A DNA stretch of 64,000 bases from Lentisalinibacter salinarum (GTDB lineage: Bacteria; Pseudomonadota; Gammaproteobacteria; Steroidobacterales; Woeseiaceae). The stretch is from contig NZ_JAPDRH010000002.1 in the NCBI RefSeq assembly GCF_040706555.1, forward strand, positions 372,001 through 436,000, written 5' to 3'. Made by a program: the position numbers and the translations under genes. This document shows, piece by piece, positions 45,528 to 57,095 of the stretch. Below the pieces are notes generated by a model that saw only the letters and a list, made by a program, of their open reading frames with translations, ran no database searches and was not told the DNA's origin. Each line of letters opens with the position of its first letter. The first letter of the stretch is position 1.

Positions 45528-45543
45528 TGGCACGACACTTGCT
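45528..45543 (+). promoter_or_regulatory. pilA: Sigma-54 promoter of pilA
   Basis: TGGCAC-gacac-TTGCT matches the sigma-54 consensus TGGCAC-N5-TTGCW exactly, with GG at -24 and GC at -12. Transcription should start near 45554, leaving a leader of about 60 nt before the pilA ATG. Confidence 0.92.
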
Positions 45544-45612
45544 TCCTGTCGCACAGGCGGAGACGCCATTTTTCGGAAAAGTTTTGGCAACCCCCTCAGG
45601 GAGACATTGGAC

Positions 45613-46131
45613 ATGAAGAAAGTGCAGCAGGGTTTCACCCTTATCGAACTGATGATCGTGGTTGCGATCATCGGCATTCTGGCCGCGATCGCTATCCCGG
45701 CTTACCAGGACTACACCATTCGCTCGCAGGTTACCGAAGGGTTGAATCTGGCGGCAGCTGCAAAAGCGGCTGTTGCTGAGGACTTCCTCAACGAAGGCAT
45801 GCCGCCAACGAACCGTACTGACGCCGGCATGACTGCCAATGCCGTAGATACGTCTGGTAAGTATGTGACCGGGATCAACATCACAAACGGTTCGATTATC
45901 ATCACCTATGGCAATGAGGCCAACGCGCAAATCAGCGGCCAGACGCTGCAGATCACGCCGTACGAGACCACGGATCTTTCGATCGCATGGCGTTGCGGTT
46001 ACGCAGCGGCTCCCGCCGGGACGGATCCGCTCGGCACGTCCGGGGCCGCAGCCGGAGCAGCGGGCGCTGTTGCCGCGCATGCCGATCCGTCGTTTGACGC
46101 GAAGTATCTGCCGTCTGCCTGCCGCCCGTAA
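45613..46131 (+). CDS. pilA: Major type IV pilin PilA
   Basis: The 172-residue prepilin starts MKKVQQG followed by FTLIELMIVVAIIGILAAI, with PilD cleavage after Gly7, Glu5 of the mature protein and a hydrophobic assembly helix. A C-terminal disulfide loop is suggested by Cys in IAWRCGYA and in LPSACRP. The loop contains an unusual Ala/Gly-rich stretch (TSGAAAGAAGAVAAHADPSF). It is transcribed from a consensus sigma-54 promoter and followed by a strong terminator, so it is probably the abundant pilin. Confidence 0.96.
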   Translation: MKKVQQGFTLIELMIVVAIIGILAAIAIPAYQDYTIRSQVTEGLNLAAAAKAAVAEDFLNEGMPPTNRTDAGMTANAVDTSGKYVTGINITNGSIIITYGNEANAQISGQTLQITPYETTDLSIAWRCGYAAAPAGTDPLGTSGAAAGAAGAVAAHADPSFDAKYLPSACRP

Positions 46132-46156
46132 TTCGAACGGCGCAAGACGACCGAGG

Positions 46157-46180
46157 AAGGGCCCCGCGAGGGGCCCTTTT
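46157..46180 (+). terminator. Rho-independent terminator after pilA
   Basis: AAGGGCCCC-gcga-GGGGCCCTT followed by TTCC is a perfect 9-bp stem with a tetraloop and a T-rich tail. It separates pilA from the second pilin gene. Confidence 0.85.
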
Positions 46181-46245
46181 CCTTTCGCCCCGTCAATCGA
46201 ACATAATTGGCTCGGCGGCAACCATGAACAACAGCGGGTAGCGTG

Positions 46246-46749
46246 ATGCCGATGCACAGAGAATCTGGTTTCACATTGATCGAACTGATGATCGTAGTCG
46301 CAATCATCGGGATCCTCGCAGCGATTGCGGTCTCCTCGTATCAGACCTACACAATCCGGGCCCAAGTGGCTGACGGCCTAAACCTGGCAACGAATGCGAA
46401 AGCACCGATCGTTGATGCCTTTGTGAACGACGGTGCTCCTCCTGCCAATCGGACCGAAGCCGGAATGTCGGCGAATCCCACAGACACGTCCAGCAACTAC
46501 GTTACGTCCGTGGACGTCCGTAACGGCACTGTTGTTATCACTTACGGCAATCGCGCCAACGCATCAATTGCCGGTGCATCGCTTTATCTCATCCCGTACG
46601 AAACAAATAACCTCGGTGTAGTCTGGATCTGCGGCAACACTGCGCCGATTCCCGGCACTGCCCCCATGGGAACGCAGGCAGCCGGAGATACTGCCTTTCT
46701 CGGCGTTACGACAGTGCCTCCCCGCTACCTGCCATCGAGCTGCCGTTAA
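46246..46749 (+). CDS. Second type IV pilin, PilA-like
   Basis: A 167-residue prepilin paralogue (MHRESG then FTLIELMIVVAIIGILAAIA) with the same cleavage site and Glu5. It aligns along its length with the first pilin (TIRAQVADGLNLATNAKA, RTEAGMSANPTDTSSNYVT, ITYGNRANASIAGASL), including the Cys pair (VWICGN and LPSSCR), but lacks the Ala/Gly-rich insert. The start at 46246 has the better ribosome binding site spacing; ATG at 46252 is also possible. No sigma-54 site is seen in its upstream gap, so it is probably expressed at lower level or by read-through. Confidence 0.9.
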   Translation: MPMHRESGFTLIELMIVVAIIGILAAIAVSSYQTYTIRAQVADGLNLATNAKAPIVDAFVNDGAPPANRTEAGMSANPTDTSSNYVTSVDVRNGTVVITYGNRANASIAGASLYLIPYETNNLGVVWICGNTAPIPGTAPMGTQAAGDTAFLGVTTVPPRYLPSSCR

Positions 46750-46964
46750 GCCACGGGAATCACGATGAATGAAAGGCGGCATGGCATCACCGCACGTACA
46801 CCCAACCTGCTGTTCTAGGGCCAGAAGCTGTGCCTGGCGTGAATTTCACACAACCCGTTCCTTATTTGTGACGACGCGCACAAAACCAAGTTGATCACCC
46901 CCGGCAGATGGGTGAGACTATGGTGCTCCGGGTCGAGCGTATATAGGGAGCATTGGCGCAGCCC

Positions 46965-48689
46965 ATGGCCGTAACCGCCTCACAGACTACTCTGTCCGGC
47001 CTGCCGCGAAGGCTGGTCCAGGATGGTATTGTCTCCGAGGACGTGGTGAGCCAGGCCTCCGACGATGCCCGCAACGCCAAAATCTCCCTGGTTGCCCACC
47101 TGGTCACATCCAATCTGGCCGACGCACGTGCGATAGCGATCGCCGCCTCGCATGAATTCGGCGTCCCGCTGCTGGACCTGGATGCCATCGACGTCGACCT
47201 CGATACGGTCCGCTCGGTCGACCAGAAGCTCCTGAACAAGCACCGGGTGATCCCGCTCATCCTGCGTGGCAAACGCCTGTTCCTCGGTGTCGCGGACCCG
47301 ACCGATCTGCAGGCGATAGACGAGATCAAGTTCCAGACCGGCCTGCGGGTCGATCCTGTCGTCGTTGAGCAGGACAAGCTCGAGGAACAGGTCTCCAAGG
47401 CGCTGGAAGCCGTCGACACGCGGATGACGGCGTTCGACGATGAGGACTTCGACGACCTGGACAACCTCGAGGTCTCGAGTGGCGTCGACGAAGATCAGGA
47501 CGATATCAGCCGGGACGAAATCGAAGACGCGCCGGTCGTCCGCTTCGTCAACAAGGTACTTCTCGACGCGATCAAGCGGGGCGCCTCGGACATCCACTTC
47601 GAGCCTTACGAGAAGTACTTCCGAGTGCGTACCCGGCAGGACGGCGTGCTAAAGGAGATCGCCCAGCCGCCCGCGGGACTCGCCGGCAAGGTCTGCGCCC
47701 GACTGAAGGTCATGTCCCGGCTGGACATCGCGGAACGCCGCGTGCCACAGGACGGCCGCATGAAGATGCGGCTGTCGAAGAACCGGGCGATCGACTTCCG
47801 TGTGAACACGTGCCCTACCCTGTTCGGCGAGAAGATCGTCCTGCGTATCCTCGATCCGTCCAGTGCCAAGCTGGGCATCGATGCACTGGGTTACGAAGAG
47901 CAGCAGAAAGAGCTTTACCTCAAGCACCTGAACAAGCCGTACGGGATGATCCTCGTGACGGGCCCCACCGGCAGCGGTAAGACCGTCTCGCTCTACACGG
48001 GACTCAACATCCTCAACACCGAGGACCGGAACATCTCCACCGCGGAAGACCCCGCGGAGATCAACCTGCCCGGCATCAACCAGGTTAACGTGAACCCGAA
48101 GGTGGGCCTGACGTTTGCTTCGGCCCTGAAGGCCTTCCTCCGCCAGGACCCCGACGTCATCATGGTTGGCGAGATTCGTGACCTCGAGACCGCAGAGATC
48201 GCGATCAAGGCGGCCCAGACGGGTCACCTGGTGCTCTCCACCCTGCACACCAATGACGCACCGAAGACACTGACTCGTCTCGTGGACATGGGTGTGAAGC
48301 CATATGCCATCGCCTCCTCCGTCAGCCTGATCATCGCCCAGCGCCTCGCAAGACGCCTGTGCGACAACTGCAAGGAGCAGAAGGACATACCCGATGCCGC
48401 GCTCCTGAAGGAAGGCTTCACCGAGGAAGAGGTCGCAAAGGGCATCACGATCTTCGGCCCCGTGGGCTGCAATCTGTGTACGGACGGCTACAAAGGCCGC
48501 CTCGGCATCTTCCAGGTCATGGAAGTCACGGAAACCATCGGCAGGATCATCATGGACGAAGGCAATGCGATGATGATCGCGGAACAGGCCGCGAAGGAAG
48601 GCGTCTGGGACCTGCGGCGCGCCGGCCTTCAGAAAGTCATCAACGGCCTGACGGGACTGGAAGAAATCAACCGGGTGACGGTCGAATGA
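46965..48689 (+). CDS. pilB: Type IV pilus extension ATPase PilB
   Basis: A 574-residue secretion ATPase. N-terminal MshEN-type domain (TTLSGLPRRLVQDGIVSEDV), Walker A GPTGSGKTVSLYTGL (about residue 330), Asp box (STAEDPAEINLPGINQVNVN), Walker B (DPDVIMVGEIRDLETAEIAI) and the zinc tetracysteine CDNCKEQ ... CNLCTDGY near the C-terminus. It powers pilin assembly at the inner membrane. A TTG four codons upstream (46953), closer to GGAG, is an alternative start. The 215 bp before it contain no gene. Confidence 0.95.
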   Translation: MAVTASQTTLSGLPRRLVQDGIVSEDVVSQASDDARNAKISLVAHLVTSNLADARAIAIAASHEFGVPLLDLDAIDVDLDTVRSVDQKLLNKHRVIPLILRGKRLFLGVADPTDLQAIDEIKFQTGLRVDPVVVEQDKLEEQVSKALEAVDTRMTAFDDEDFDDLDNLEVSSGVDEDQDDISRDEIEDAPVVRFVNKVLLDAIKRGASDIHFEPYEKYFRVRTRQDGVLKEIAQPPAGLAGKVCARLKVMSRLDIAERRVPQDGRMKMRLSKNRAIDFRVNTCPTLFGEKIVLRILDPSSAKLGIDALGYEEQQKELYLKHLNKPYGMILVTGPTGSGKTVSLYTGLNILNTEDRNISTAEDPAEINLPGINQVNVNPKVGLTFASALKAFLRQDPDVIMVGEIRDLETAEIAIKAAQTGHLVLSTLHTNDAPKTLTRLVDMGVKPYAIASSVSLIIAQRLARRLCDNCKEQKDIPDAALLKEGFTEEEVAKGITIFGPVGCNLCTDGYKGRLGIFQVMEVTETIGRIIMDEGNAMMIAEQAAKEGVWDLRRAGLQKVINGLTGLEEINRVTVE

Positions 48690-48736
48690 TAATGCCGACC
48701 GCAACGTAACGACAGGAACAGTCTGGATACGGAATC

Positions 48737-49951
48737 ATGGCTGAAGCAGCACTCAAGACCACCCCGTTCAACTGGGAAGGCACGGACCGCCGCGGCAACA
48801 AGATCAAGGGCAAGACCCTGGCCGCCAGCGAGGCGGCGGTGCGGGCGGAACTCCGCCGCCAGGGCGTCGTGCCGAGCCGCATCCGCAAGCAGCAGAAACT
48901 GTTCAGCGGCCAGAGCAAGATCACGACCGCGGATATCGCGATCTTCAGCCGCCAGCTGGCCACCATGCTGTCGGCCGGTATCCCGCTGGTTCAGGCCTTC
49001 GAGATCGTCGGCAACGGCCATGAGAACGAGGCCATGCAGAAGCTGATCCTCGCCATCAAGGCCGACGTCGAGGGCGGCGCGTCCCTGCACGAGGCACTGG
49101 CCAAGCATCCGCTCTATTTCGACGACCTCTTCGTCAACCTGGTCGAGGCCGGGGAGCAGGCCGGTGCGCTCGAAACGCTACTGGACAAGATCGCCACCTA
49201 CAAGGAGAAGACGGAGGCGATCAAGAAGAAGATCAAGAAGGCGCTGTTTTATCCGGCAGCGGTGGTCGCGGTCGCAGTCATCGTGACCGTGATCCTGCTG
49301 ATCTTCGTAATCCCGGCCTTCGAGGACTTGTTCAAGGGCTTCGGCGCAGATCTGCCAGGGTTTACCCGCATGGTCGTGGACCTCTCGAATTTCGTCCGCG
49401 ACAAAGGTTGGCTGTTGTTGATAGGGCTAATTGCAGCGGTATCCGCGTTTCTCTATTTCAAGAAGCGATCGCGAGCCATGCGTCATTTCCTCGACCGCCT
49501 GAGCCTGAAGTTTCCGGTTGTCGGCCCGATCCTGGAGAAGTCCGCCATCGCCCGCTACGCCCGCACGCTGTCCACCATGTTCAGCGCCGGCGTGCCGCTG
49601 GTGGAGGCGCTGGAATCGGTCGCAGGCGCTTGTGGCAACATCGTGTACGAGGAAGGTGTGATGCGGATGCGTGACGAGGTCGCCACCGGTCAGCGCCTGC
49701 AGCAATCCATGGAGAACACGGATCTATTCCCGAATATGGTGATCCAGATGATCGCCGTCGGCGAGGAGTCCGGTCAGCTCGACACCATGTCGGCCAAGGT
49801 CGCCGACTTCTACGAGGAAGACGTGGACGCAGCGGTGGACAGCATGAGCAGCCTGCTGGAGCCGCTGATCATGGCCATCCTCGGTGTGCTGGTCGGCGGT
49901 CTCGTGGTCGCGATGTACCTGCCGATCTTCAAGATGGGTTCGGTGGTCTGA
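48737..49951 (+). CDS. pilC: Type IV pilus inner membrane platform protein PilC
   Basis: The 404-residue protein has a short cytoplasmic N-terminus and two GspF-type domains: FSRQLATMLSAGIPLVQAFE and, as a repeat, YARTLSTMFSAGVPLVEALE. Three membrane segments are seen (VVAVAVIVTVILLIFVIP, LLLIGLIAAVSAFLYF, LIMAILGVLVGGLVVAMYLP). It couples PilB to pilin polymerisation. It lies 47 bp after pilB in the pilBCD operon. Confidence 0.96.
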   Translation: MAEAALKTTPFNWEGTDRRGNKIKGKTLAASEAAVRAELRRQGVVPSRIRKQQKLFSGQSKITTADIAIFSRQLATMLSAGIPLVQAFEIVGNGHENEAMQKLILAIKADVEGGASLHEALAKHPLYFDDLFVNLVEAGEQAGALETLLDKIATYKEKTEAIKKKIKKALFYPAAVVAVAVIVTVILLIFVIPAFEDLFKGFGADLPGFTRMVVDLSNFVRDKGWLLLIGLIAAVSAFLYFKKRSRAMRHFLDRLSLKFPVVGPILEKSAIARYARTLSTMFSAGVPLVEALESVAGACGNIVYEEGVMRMRDEVATGQRLQQSMENTDLFPNMVIQMIAVGEESGQLDTMSAKVADFYEEDVDAAVDSMSSLLEPLIMAILGVLVGGLVVAMYLPIFKMGSVV

Positions 49952-50012
49952 CGCGCTGGATCGGCGCACTCTCGCGCACTGACTCGCCGACCGGGCCCGC
50001 CGGAGGATCCCG

Positions 50013-50900
50013 ATGAGCCTGGTAGAACTCCTCAGCAGCATGCCGGCGCTGTGGCTGACCGTCGTCGGTCTACTCAGCCTGCTGATCGGCAGCTTCCTGA
50101 ACGTGGTCATCCTGCGCTTGCCCGTGATGATGGAACGCGAGTGGCGCGCCCAGGCCGCCGCCGTCGAGGGTCGGGACGAAGAACCCGCCGAGCCGTTCAA
50201 CCTGGTAGTACCCCGCTCCCGCTGTCCGAAATGCGGGGCCGTCGTCCGTGCCTGGCAGAACGTCCCAATCCTGAGCTACGTGTTGCTGCGCGGCCGCTGC
50301 GCGGAGTGCTCTACTCCCATAGGCCTGCGCTACCCGGTGGTCGAGGGCTTCACCGCGCTGGCCTCGGTGCTCATCGCCTGGCGCTTCGGCGTCACACCGG
50401 AGGCCGTCGCGGCGCTGGTCTTCACCTGGACGCTGATCGCGCTGGCCGTGATCGACATCGATCACCAATTGCTGCCGGACTCTCTGACGCTGCCGCTCCT
50501 CTGGCTCGGCCTGCTCCTGTCGCTCTGGCACGAGACGGCCGGCGGCACGGTGCTGTTCCAGACGCCGCGCGAAGCGATCATCGGTGCGGCCGCCGGCTAT
50601 CTTTCACTGTGGTCGGTGTATCACCTGTTCCGCATCGTGACCGGCAAGGAAGGGATGGGCTACGGCGACTTCAAGCTGCTGGCGGCCCTCGGCGCCTGGC
50701 TCGGCTGGCAGATGCTGCCCCTGATCATCCTGCTCTCGGCCGCCGTTGGCGCGGTCGTCGGCATCGCGCTCATGGTCTTCACCCGCCGCGGCCGGGACGT
50801 GCCGATTCCCTTCGGTCCCTATCTGGCGGCGGCGGGGTGGATCGCGCTACTGTATGGACGCGAGATCATCGACGCTTACCTCGGCATGTGGCAGGGCTGA
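50013..50900 (+). CDS. pilD: Prepilin peptidase and N-methyltransferase PilD
   Basis: The 295-residue membrane protein has the cytoplasmic tetracysteine CPKCGAV ... CAECSTP near residues 71-98 and the two catalytic Asp regions VIDIDHQLLPDSLTLP and GMGYGDFKLLAALGAW. About eight hydrophobic segments are seen. It cleaves prepilins after Gly and methylates the new N-terminus. It is placed with pilB and pilC; coaE follows 7 bp later. Confidence 0.97.
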   Translation: MSLVELLSSMPALWLTVVGLLSLLIGSFLNVVILRLPVMMEREWRAQAAAVEGRDEEPAEPFNLVVPRSRCPKCGAVVRAWQNVPILSYVLLRGRCAECSTPIGLRYPVVEGFTALASVLIAWRFGVTPEAVAALVFTWTLIALAVIDIDHQLLPDSLTLPLLWLGLLLSLWHETAGGTVLFQTPREAIIGAAAGYLSLWSVYHLFRIVTGKEGMGYGDFKLLAALGAWLGWQMLPLIILLSAAVGAVVGIALMVFTRRGRDVPIPFGPYLAAAGWIALLYGREIIDAYLGMWQG

Positions 50901-50907
50901 ACAGACC

Positions 50908-51540
50908 ATGACCCGACATCCGTCCGCAGACGACATTCTGCGCATCGGCCTGACCGGCGGCATCGCCAGCGGCAAGACGGCCGTCTCCGACATGTTCGCG
51001 AAGCTGGGCGCACCGGTCATCGACACGGACCGCATCGCCCGGGAAGTGGTGCAGCCGGGCCGACCGGCGCTGGCCGAGATCGTCGAGGAGTTCGGCGAAG
51101 ACGTATTGAAAGCCGACGGCAGCCTGGACCGCCGCGCGCTGCGCGAGCGCGTGTTCACCGAGGACGGTGCCCGGCAGCGCCTCGAGGCGATCACCCATCC
51201 CCGCATCCGGGACGAGACGCTGCGGCGCATGCACAACGCCGGCGGCCCGTATCAGGTCATCGTGGTCCCCCTGCTGGTGGAATCGGGTTTCGGCGCCCTG
51301 GTGGACCGGGTGCTGGTCGTAGACTGCCCGCCGGAGGTGCAGCGGCAGCGACTGATGGAGCGAGACGGCGAGTCGGCCGAGACCGCCGAGGCGATGATGC
51401 GCTCCCAGACCGACCGCGAGTCGCGACTCGATGCGGCCGACGACGTGGTCGACAACGCCGGCTCGCTGGAAGACACCCGGCGCCAGGTCGAGCACCTGCA
51501 CAACCGCTATCTGGCACTGGCCCGGGCGGACGAAGACTGA
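50908..51540 (+). CDS. coaE: Dephospho-CoA kinase
   Basis: The 210-residue P-loop kinase has Walker A GLTGGIASGKTAVSDMFA near residue 13, then DTDRIAREVVQPG and VIVVPLLVESGFGALVDRVL followed by VDCPPEVQRQRLMERDGES. It carries out the last step of coenzyme A synthesis. pilD-coaE-zapD is a conserved arrangement. The short gap after pilD implies co-transcription. The long in-frame upstream extension is shadow sequence within pilD. Confidence 0.96.
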   Translation: MTRHPSADDILRIGLTGGIASGKTAVSDMFAKLGAPVIDTDRIAREVVQPGRPALAEIVEEFGEDVLKADGSLDRRALRERVFTEDGARQRLEAITHPRIRDETLRRMHNAGGPYQVIVVPLLVESGFGALVDRVLVVDCPPEVQRQRLMERDGESAETAEAMMRSQTDRESRLDAADDVVDNAGSLEDTRRQVEHLHNRYLALARADED

Positions 51541-51642
51541 CTGTCGCGACTCTGCGACACCCGGGGCCACACGGTCATCGCACAAAAGCCTGTGCTGACA
51601 GGACATTTGCCCTGGCCGCGTCCGCTGGCGCAGAATAGCCGG

Positions 51643-52446
51643 ATGCCGCAAGTCGCCAGAGAAGATACCGCACCCGAAACCGCCAGGCAGCGGGTGGAGT
51701 ACGAGCAGCCGCTGAGCGAGCGCATGCGAACGTTCCTGCGGCTGGAGTTCCTTTACCAGCAGACGCTCTATCACTGCGAGACCGAATCCGACTGGGGCAC
51801 CCGCGCCGCCATCTCGAGCCTGCTGGAGATCACCTCCATCCTTACCCGCGGCGACGTCCGCAGCGAGGTGATGAAGGAGCTGGAACGCCAGCTGGGAACG
51901 CTGGAGGGCTACCGCAGCCAGCCCGGTGTGGACATGGGCCGCCTGCGCACGCTGCTCGGCAATCTGGAGCAGGCCCGCGGCGAGGTCAGCCGCACCGGCC
52001 CGCACTTTCTGCAGCCGCTGAAGGAATGCGAGTTCCTGAGCTCGATCAAGCACCGCAGCGCCATCCCCGGCGGCACCTGCGAGTTCGACCTGCCCGACTA
52101 CAGCCACTGGCTGCGCCAGCCGTGGGAACAGCGCATGGAGAATCTCGAGAGCTGGCTGAAGGTGATCCGTCCCGTGTGCGATGCCGTGCTGGAGCTGATG
52201 TGGCTGATCCGCGAGAGCGCCATCCCCCAGGAGCGCACCGCGACGGGCGGCATGTATCAGGACACGATCGCGAAGGACAATCCCTGCCGCCTGCTGCGCG
52301 TGTCGCTGCCGCCGGGCAGCACGCTGTTTCCGGAGATCAGCGGCAGCCCCCACCGCTTCACCGTCCGCTTCATGGAGTGGTCGGACATCGACTCCCGCGC
52401 GGTGCAGACCGGCGGCGACGTAGCATTCCGCCTGAGCATCTGCTGA
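51643..52446 (+). CDS. zapD: Cell division protein ZapD
   Basis: The 267-residue protein (VEYEQPLSERMRTFLRLEFL, then LEITSILTRGDVRSEVMKEL and YSHWLRQPWEQRMENLESWL) matches ZapD/YacF, an FtsZ-crosslinking factor with an alpha-helical and a beta-strand domain. The ATG at 51643 is chosen; an in-frame ATG 17 codons upstream gives a less typical N-terminus. It is convergent with mutT, 23 bp apart. The next gene in many relatives, yacG, is not seen. Confidence 0.93.
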   Translation: MPQVAREDTAPETARQRVEYEQPLSERMRTFLRLEFLYQQTLYHCETESDWGTRAAISSLLEITSILTRGDVRSEVMKELERQLGTLEGYRSQPGVDMGRLRTLLGNLEQARGEVSRTGPHFLQPLKECEFLSSIKHRSAIPGGTCEFDLPDYSHWLRQPWEQRMENLESWLKVIRPVCDAVLELMWLIRESAIPQERTATGGMYQDTIAKDNPCRLLRVSLPPGSTLFPEISGSPHRFTVRFMEWSDIDSRAVQTGGDVAFRLSIC

Positions 52447-52469
52447 GGTCTGGCCGAACCCGGCCGAAA

Positions 52470-52879
52470 TTACCCCACCTTGTCCCGCTGCAGCGCCTCC
52501 AGCACCGGCGCATCGGCCTCCAGCATGTCGTAGTCGAATAACTCCGCAGGGTTAGCCCAGGCGAGTTCCTGCCGCTCGAGCGCCTGCACGCGGCCGCGCC
52601 AGCCGGTCACCAGATGGAAGTCGAGCGCCACGCTGCGTTCGGGGTAGTCGTGCTCCAGCGCCATGAAGGGGCTGGCCCCGAGCACCTCGATGCCGATCTC
52701 CTCCGCCAGTTCCCGCCGCAGGGCGGCCAGCGGTTCCTCGCCCGGGGCGATCTTGCCACCGGGGAATTCCCAGCGGCCGGCGCCATGCTTGCCGGGCTGA
52801 CGCCTGCTGATCAGGATGCGGCCGTCATTGTCGCGGAGGATCCCCGCCACCACCTGCAGGCGGGGACGGGGTGCGTCGG

Positions 52880-52883
<4 letters not shown>
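52470..52883 (-). CDS. mutT: 8-oxo-dGTP diphosphatase MutT
   Basis: A 137-residue Nudix protein from a GTG start that overlaps the secA stop as GTGA. It has QVVAGILRDNDGRILISRRQ and the Nudix box GGKIAPGEEPLAALRRELAE followed by EIGIEV. It hydrolyses 8-oxo-dGTP and prevents A:T to C:G mutations. secA-mutT is a conserved pair in gammaproteobacteria. A longer frame seen on this strand is a shadow of secA. Confidence 0.93.
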
Positions 52884-55633
<2,750 letters not shown>

Positions 55634-55702
55634 TGGGTTATCCGTCCTGAAACGCGCTCTGATACGCGAAAGAGCGCCGTCGGCCGTCGCGGCGGCGGCG
55701 CT

Positions 55703-55747
55703 CGATTGGGGTTAGCCCGATTGGGGTTAGCCCGATTGGGGTTAGCC
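55703..55747 (-). repeat. Three tandem 15-bp repeats upstream of secA
   Basis: CGATTGGGGTTAGCC is repeated exactly three times. Next to it TAGCCC-gaaaa-GGGCTA (55743-55759) forms a perfect 6-bp hairpin. The array lies between the M23 gene and secA, 70 bp before the secA start, in its transcript leader. In one minus-strand frame each unit encodes Gly-Leu-Thr-Pro-Ile. Confidence 0.8.
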
Positions 55748-55809
55748 CGAAAAGGGCTATTCTAAAGGCAGCGGGTGCGCCGCGTCTAAAAAGGGCTGGC
55801 GTCGGGGGC

Positions 55810-56739
55810 TCAGCTGCCGCTGGCGCGGATGTACTTGAGCGGATTGACCGACTTGCCCTCGTAGAGGACTTCGAAATGCAGGTTGGGGCCGGTCGCCCGA
55901 CCGGTCGCTCCCATGTGCGCAATAATCTGTCCTTTCCTGACTTCATCACCCACATTCACGAAGTTCTCGGCGTTGTGCGCGTAACGGGTCACGTAGCCGT
56001 CGCCGTGGTCGATCTCCACCATCTGGCCGTAGCCATAACGCTTGCCCGAGTAGGTCACCACGCCGGCGCCGACGGCGACGATCTCCGCGCCGGCCTTGCC
56101 GGCGAAGTCCACGCCCTTGTGCCACGCCTGCTTGCCGGTGAACGGGTCGGTACGCCGCCCGTAGTAGGACGACAGCCAGCCCGACTTCACGGGCCGCCCT
56201 TCCGGCCTGATCTGCTCGTTGAGATTGCGGGTGAGGAGCACACTTTCAAGGACGCCGAGCTGCTTTTCCCGATCGCTCAGCTGCTGGGAGAGCTCGTCCA
56301 GCGAGGTCAGGATCTCTGCGACACCGCCGCCGCCCAGCTCTTCGGGCTCCTCCGGACCGCCGATGGCGGGCGGGGACTCGAAGTCGAATTCGCCGTCCTG
56401 CAGCTCGGCCATCTCCGTAAGACGGCGCCCGAGGGCATCCAGCCGGATGACGTGGGCGTTCATCTGCCCGAGACGAATGGCCAGCGCGTCCAGTGTTTCT
56501 TCCGTCTCGCGCCGGGCCGCCTCGATCTCGCGCCGCTGCTCCGCCAGTTGCTCGGACATGGCGCGCAACTCGGCCGTGTCCGCCTGGGTGCCGTGCTGGC
56601 GTGCGAAGAAGTAACCGCTGCCGAAGACGGCTGCCGCGAAGACACCGACGATGGTGCCTGCCATGACGAGGGTGAGGGGCGCGCCGAGGTCGATCTGGCG
56701 CACGCCCGTGCGGCGGCGGCTGAATATGACGAGATTCAT
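55810..56739 (-). CDS. M23 (LytM) family peptidase-like protein
   Basis: The 309-residue inner-membrane-anchored protein has a transmembrane segment (LTLVMAGTIVGVFAAAVFGS, about 22-41), a periplasmic coiled coil (about 53-110, LAEQRREIEAARRETEETLD) and a C-terminal LytM domain with the zinc-ligand motif HKGVD. The usual HxH near the end reads GPNLHFEVL: the first, catalytic His is Asn here. It may be a weak or non-enzymatic activator like other degenerate LytM proteins, though this is unproven. M23 genes precede secA in many gammaproteobacteria. Confidence 0.88.
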   Translation of the reverse strand: MNLVIFSRRRTGVRQIDLGAPLTLVMAGTIVGVFAAAVFGSGYFFARQHGTQADTAELRAMSEQLAEQRREIEAARRETEETLDALAIRLGQMNAHVIRLDALGRRLTEMAELQDGEFDFESPPAIGGPEEPEELGGGGVAEILTSLDELSQQLSDREKQLGVLESVLLTRNLNEQIRPEGRPVKSGWLSSYYGRRTDPFTGKQAWHKGVDFAGKAGAEIVAVGAGVVTYSGKRYGYGQMVEIDHGDGYVTRYAHNAENFVNVGDEVRKGQIIAHMGATGRATGPNLHFEVLYEGKSVNPLKYIRASGS

Positions 56740-57095
56740 CGATTGCAGTCCCGATTACGAGTCGGATCCCGGTCCGAAAAGCCGTTCCAATAACACCACC
56801 GACCGGGAATTGTTGGTCGCTCTTGTTCCGACCTGTGACCGACGAAACCGCCTGCTCTGGCGTGACTGCCCGGCTTGTGCAGCAATGTCGGCTTCAGTCT
56901 GATCGTCATCCCGGCAACCCCGCTGTCCGGGGCTCGGGACCCGCGGACCGGAAGCTTTGCGTCCCCGGCTCACACCGGGTTTGCCCTTTTCGAGACCGTC
57001 AATATGCATAATGCAGGCCGGCAGTTCAAGGAATTGCATCCGCCGGAGGGGTCCTTCAGGGTCAATCTGTGAGGCGGTTAACATCCAGGGAAGCC

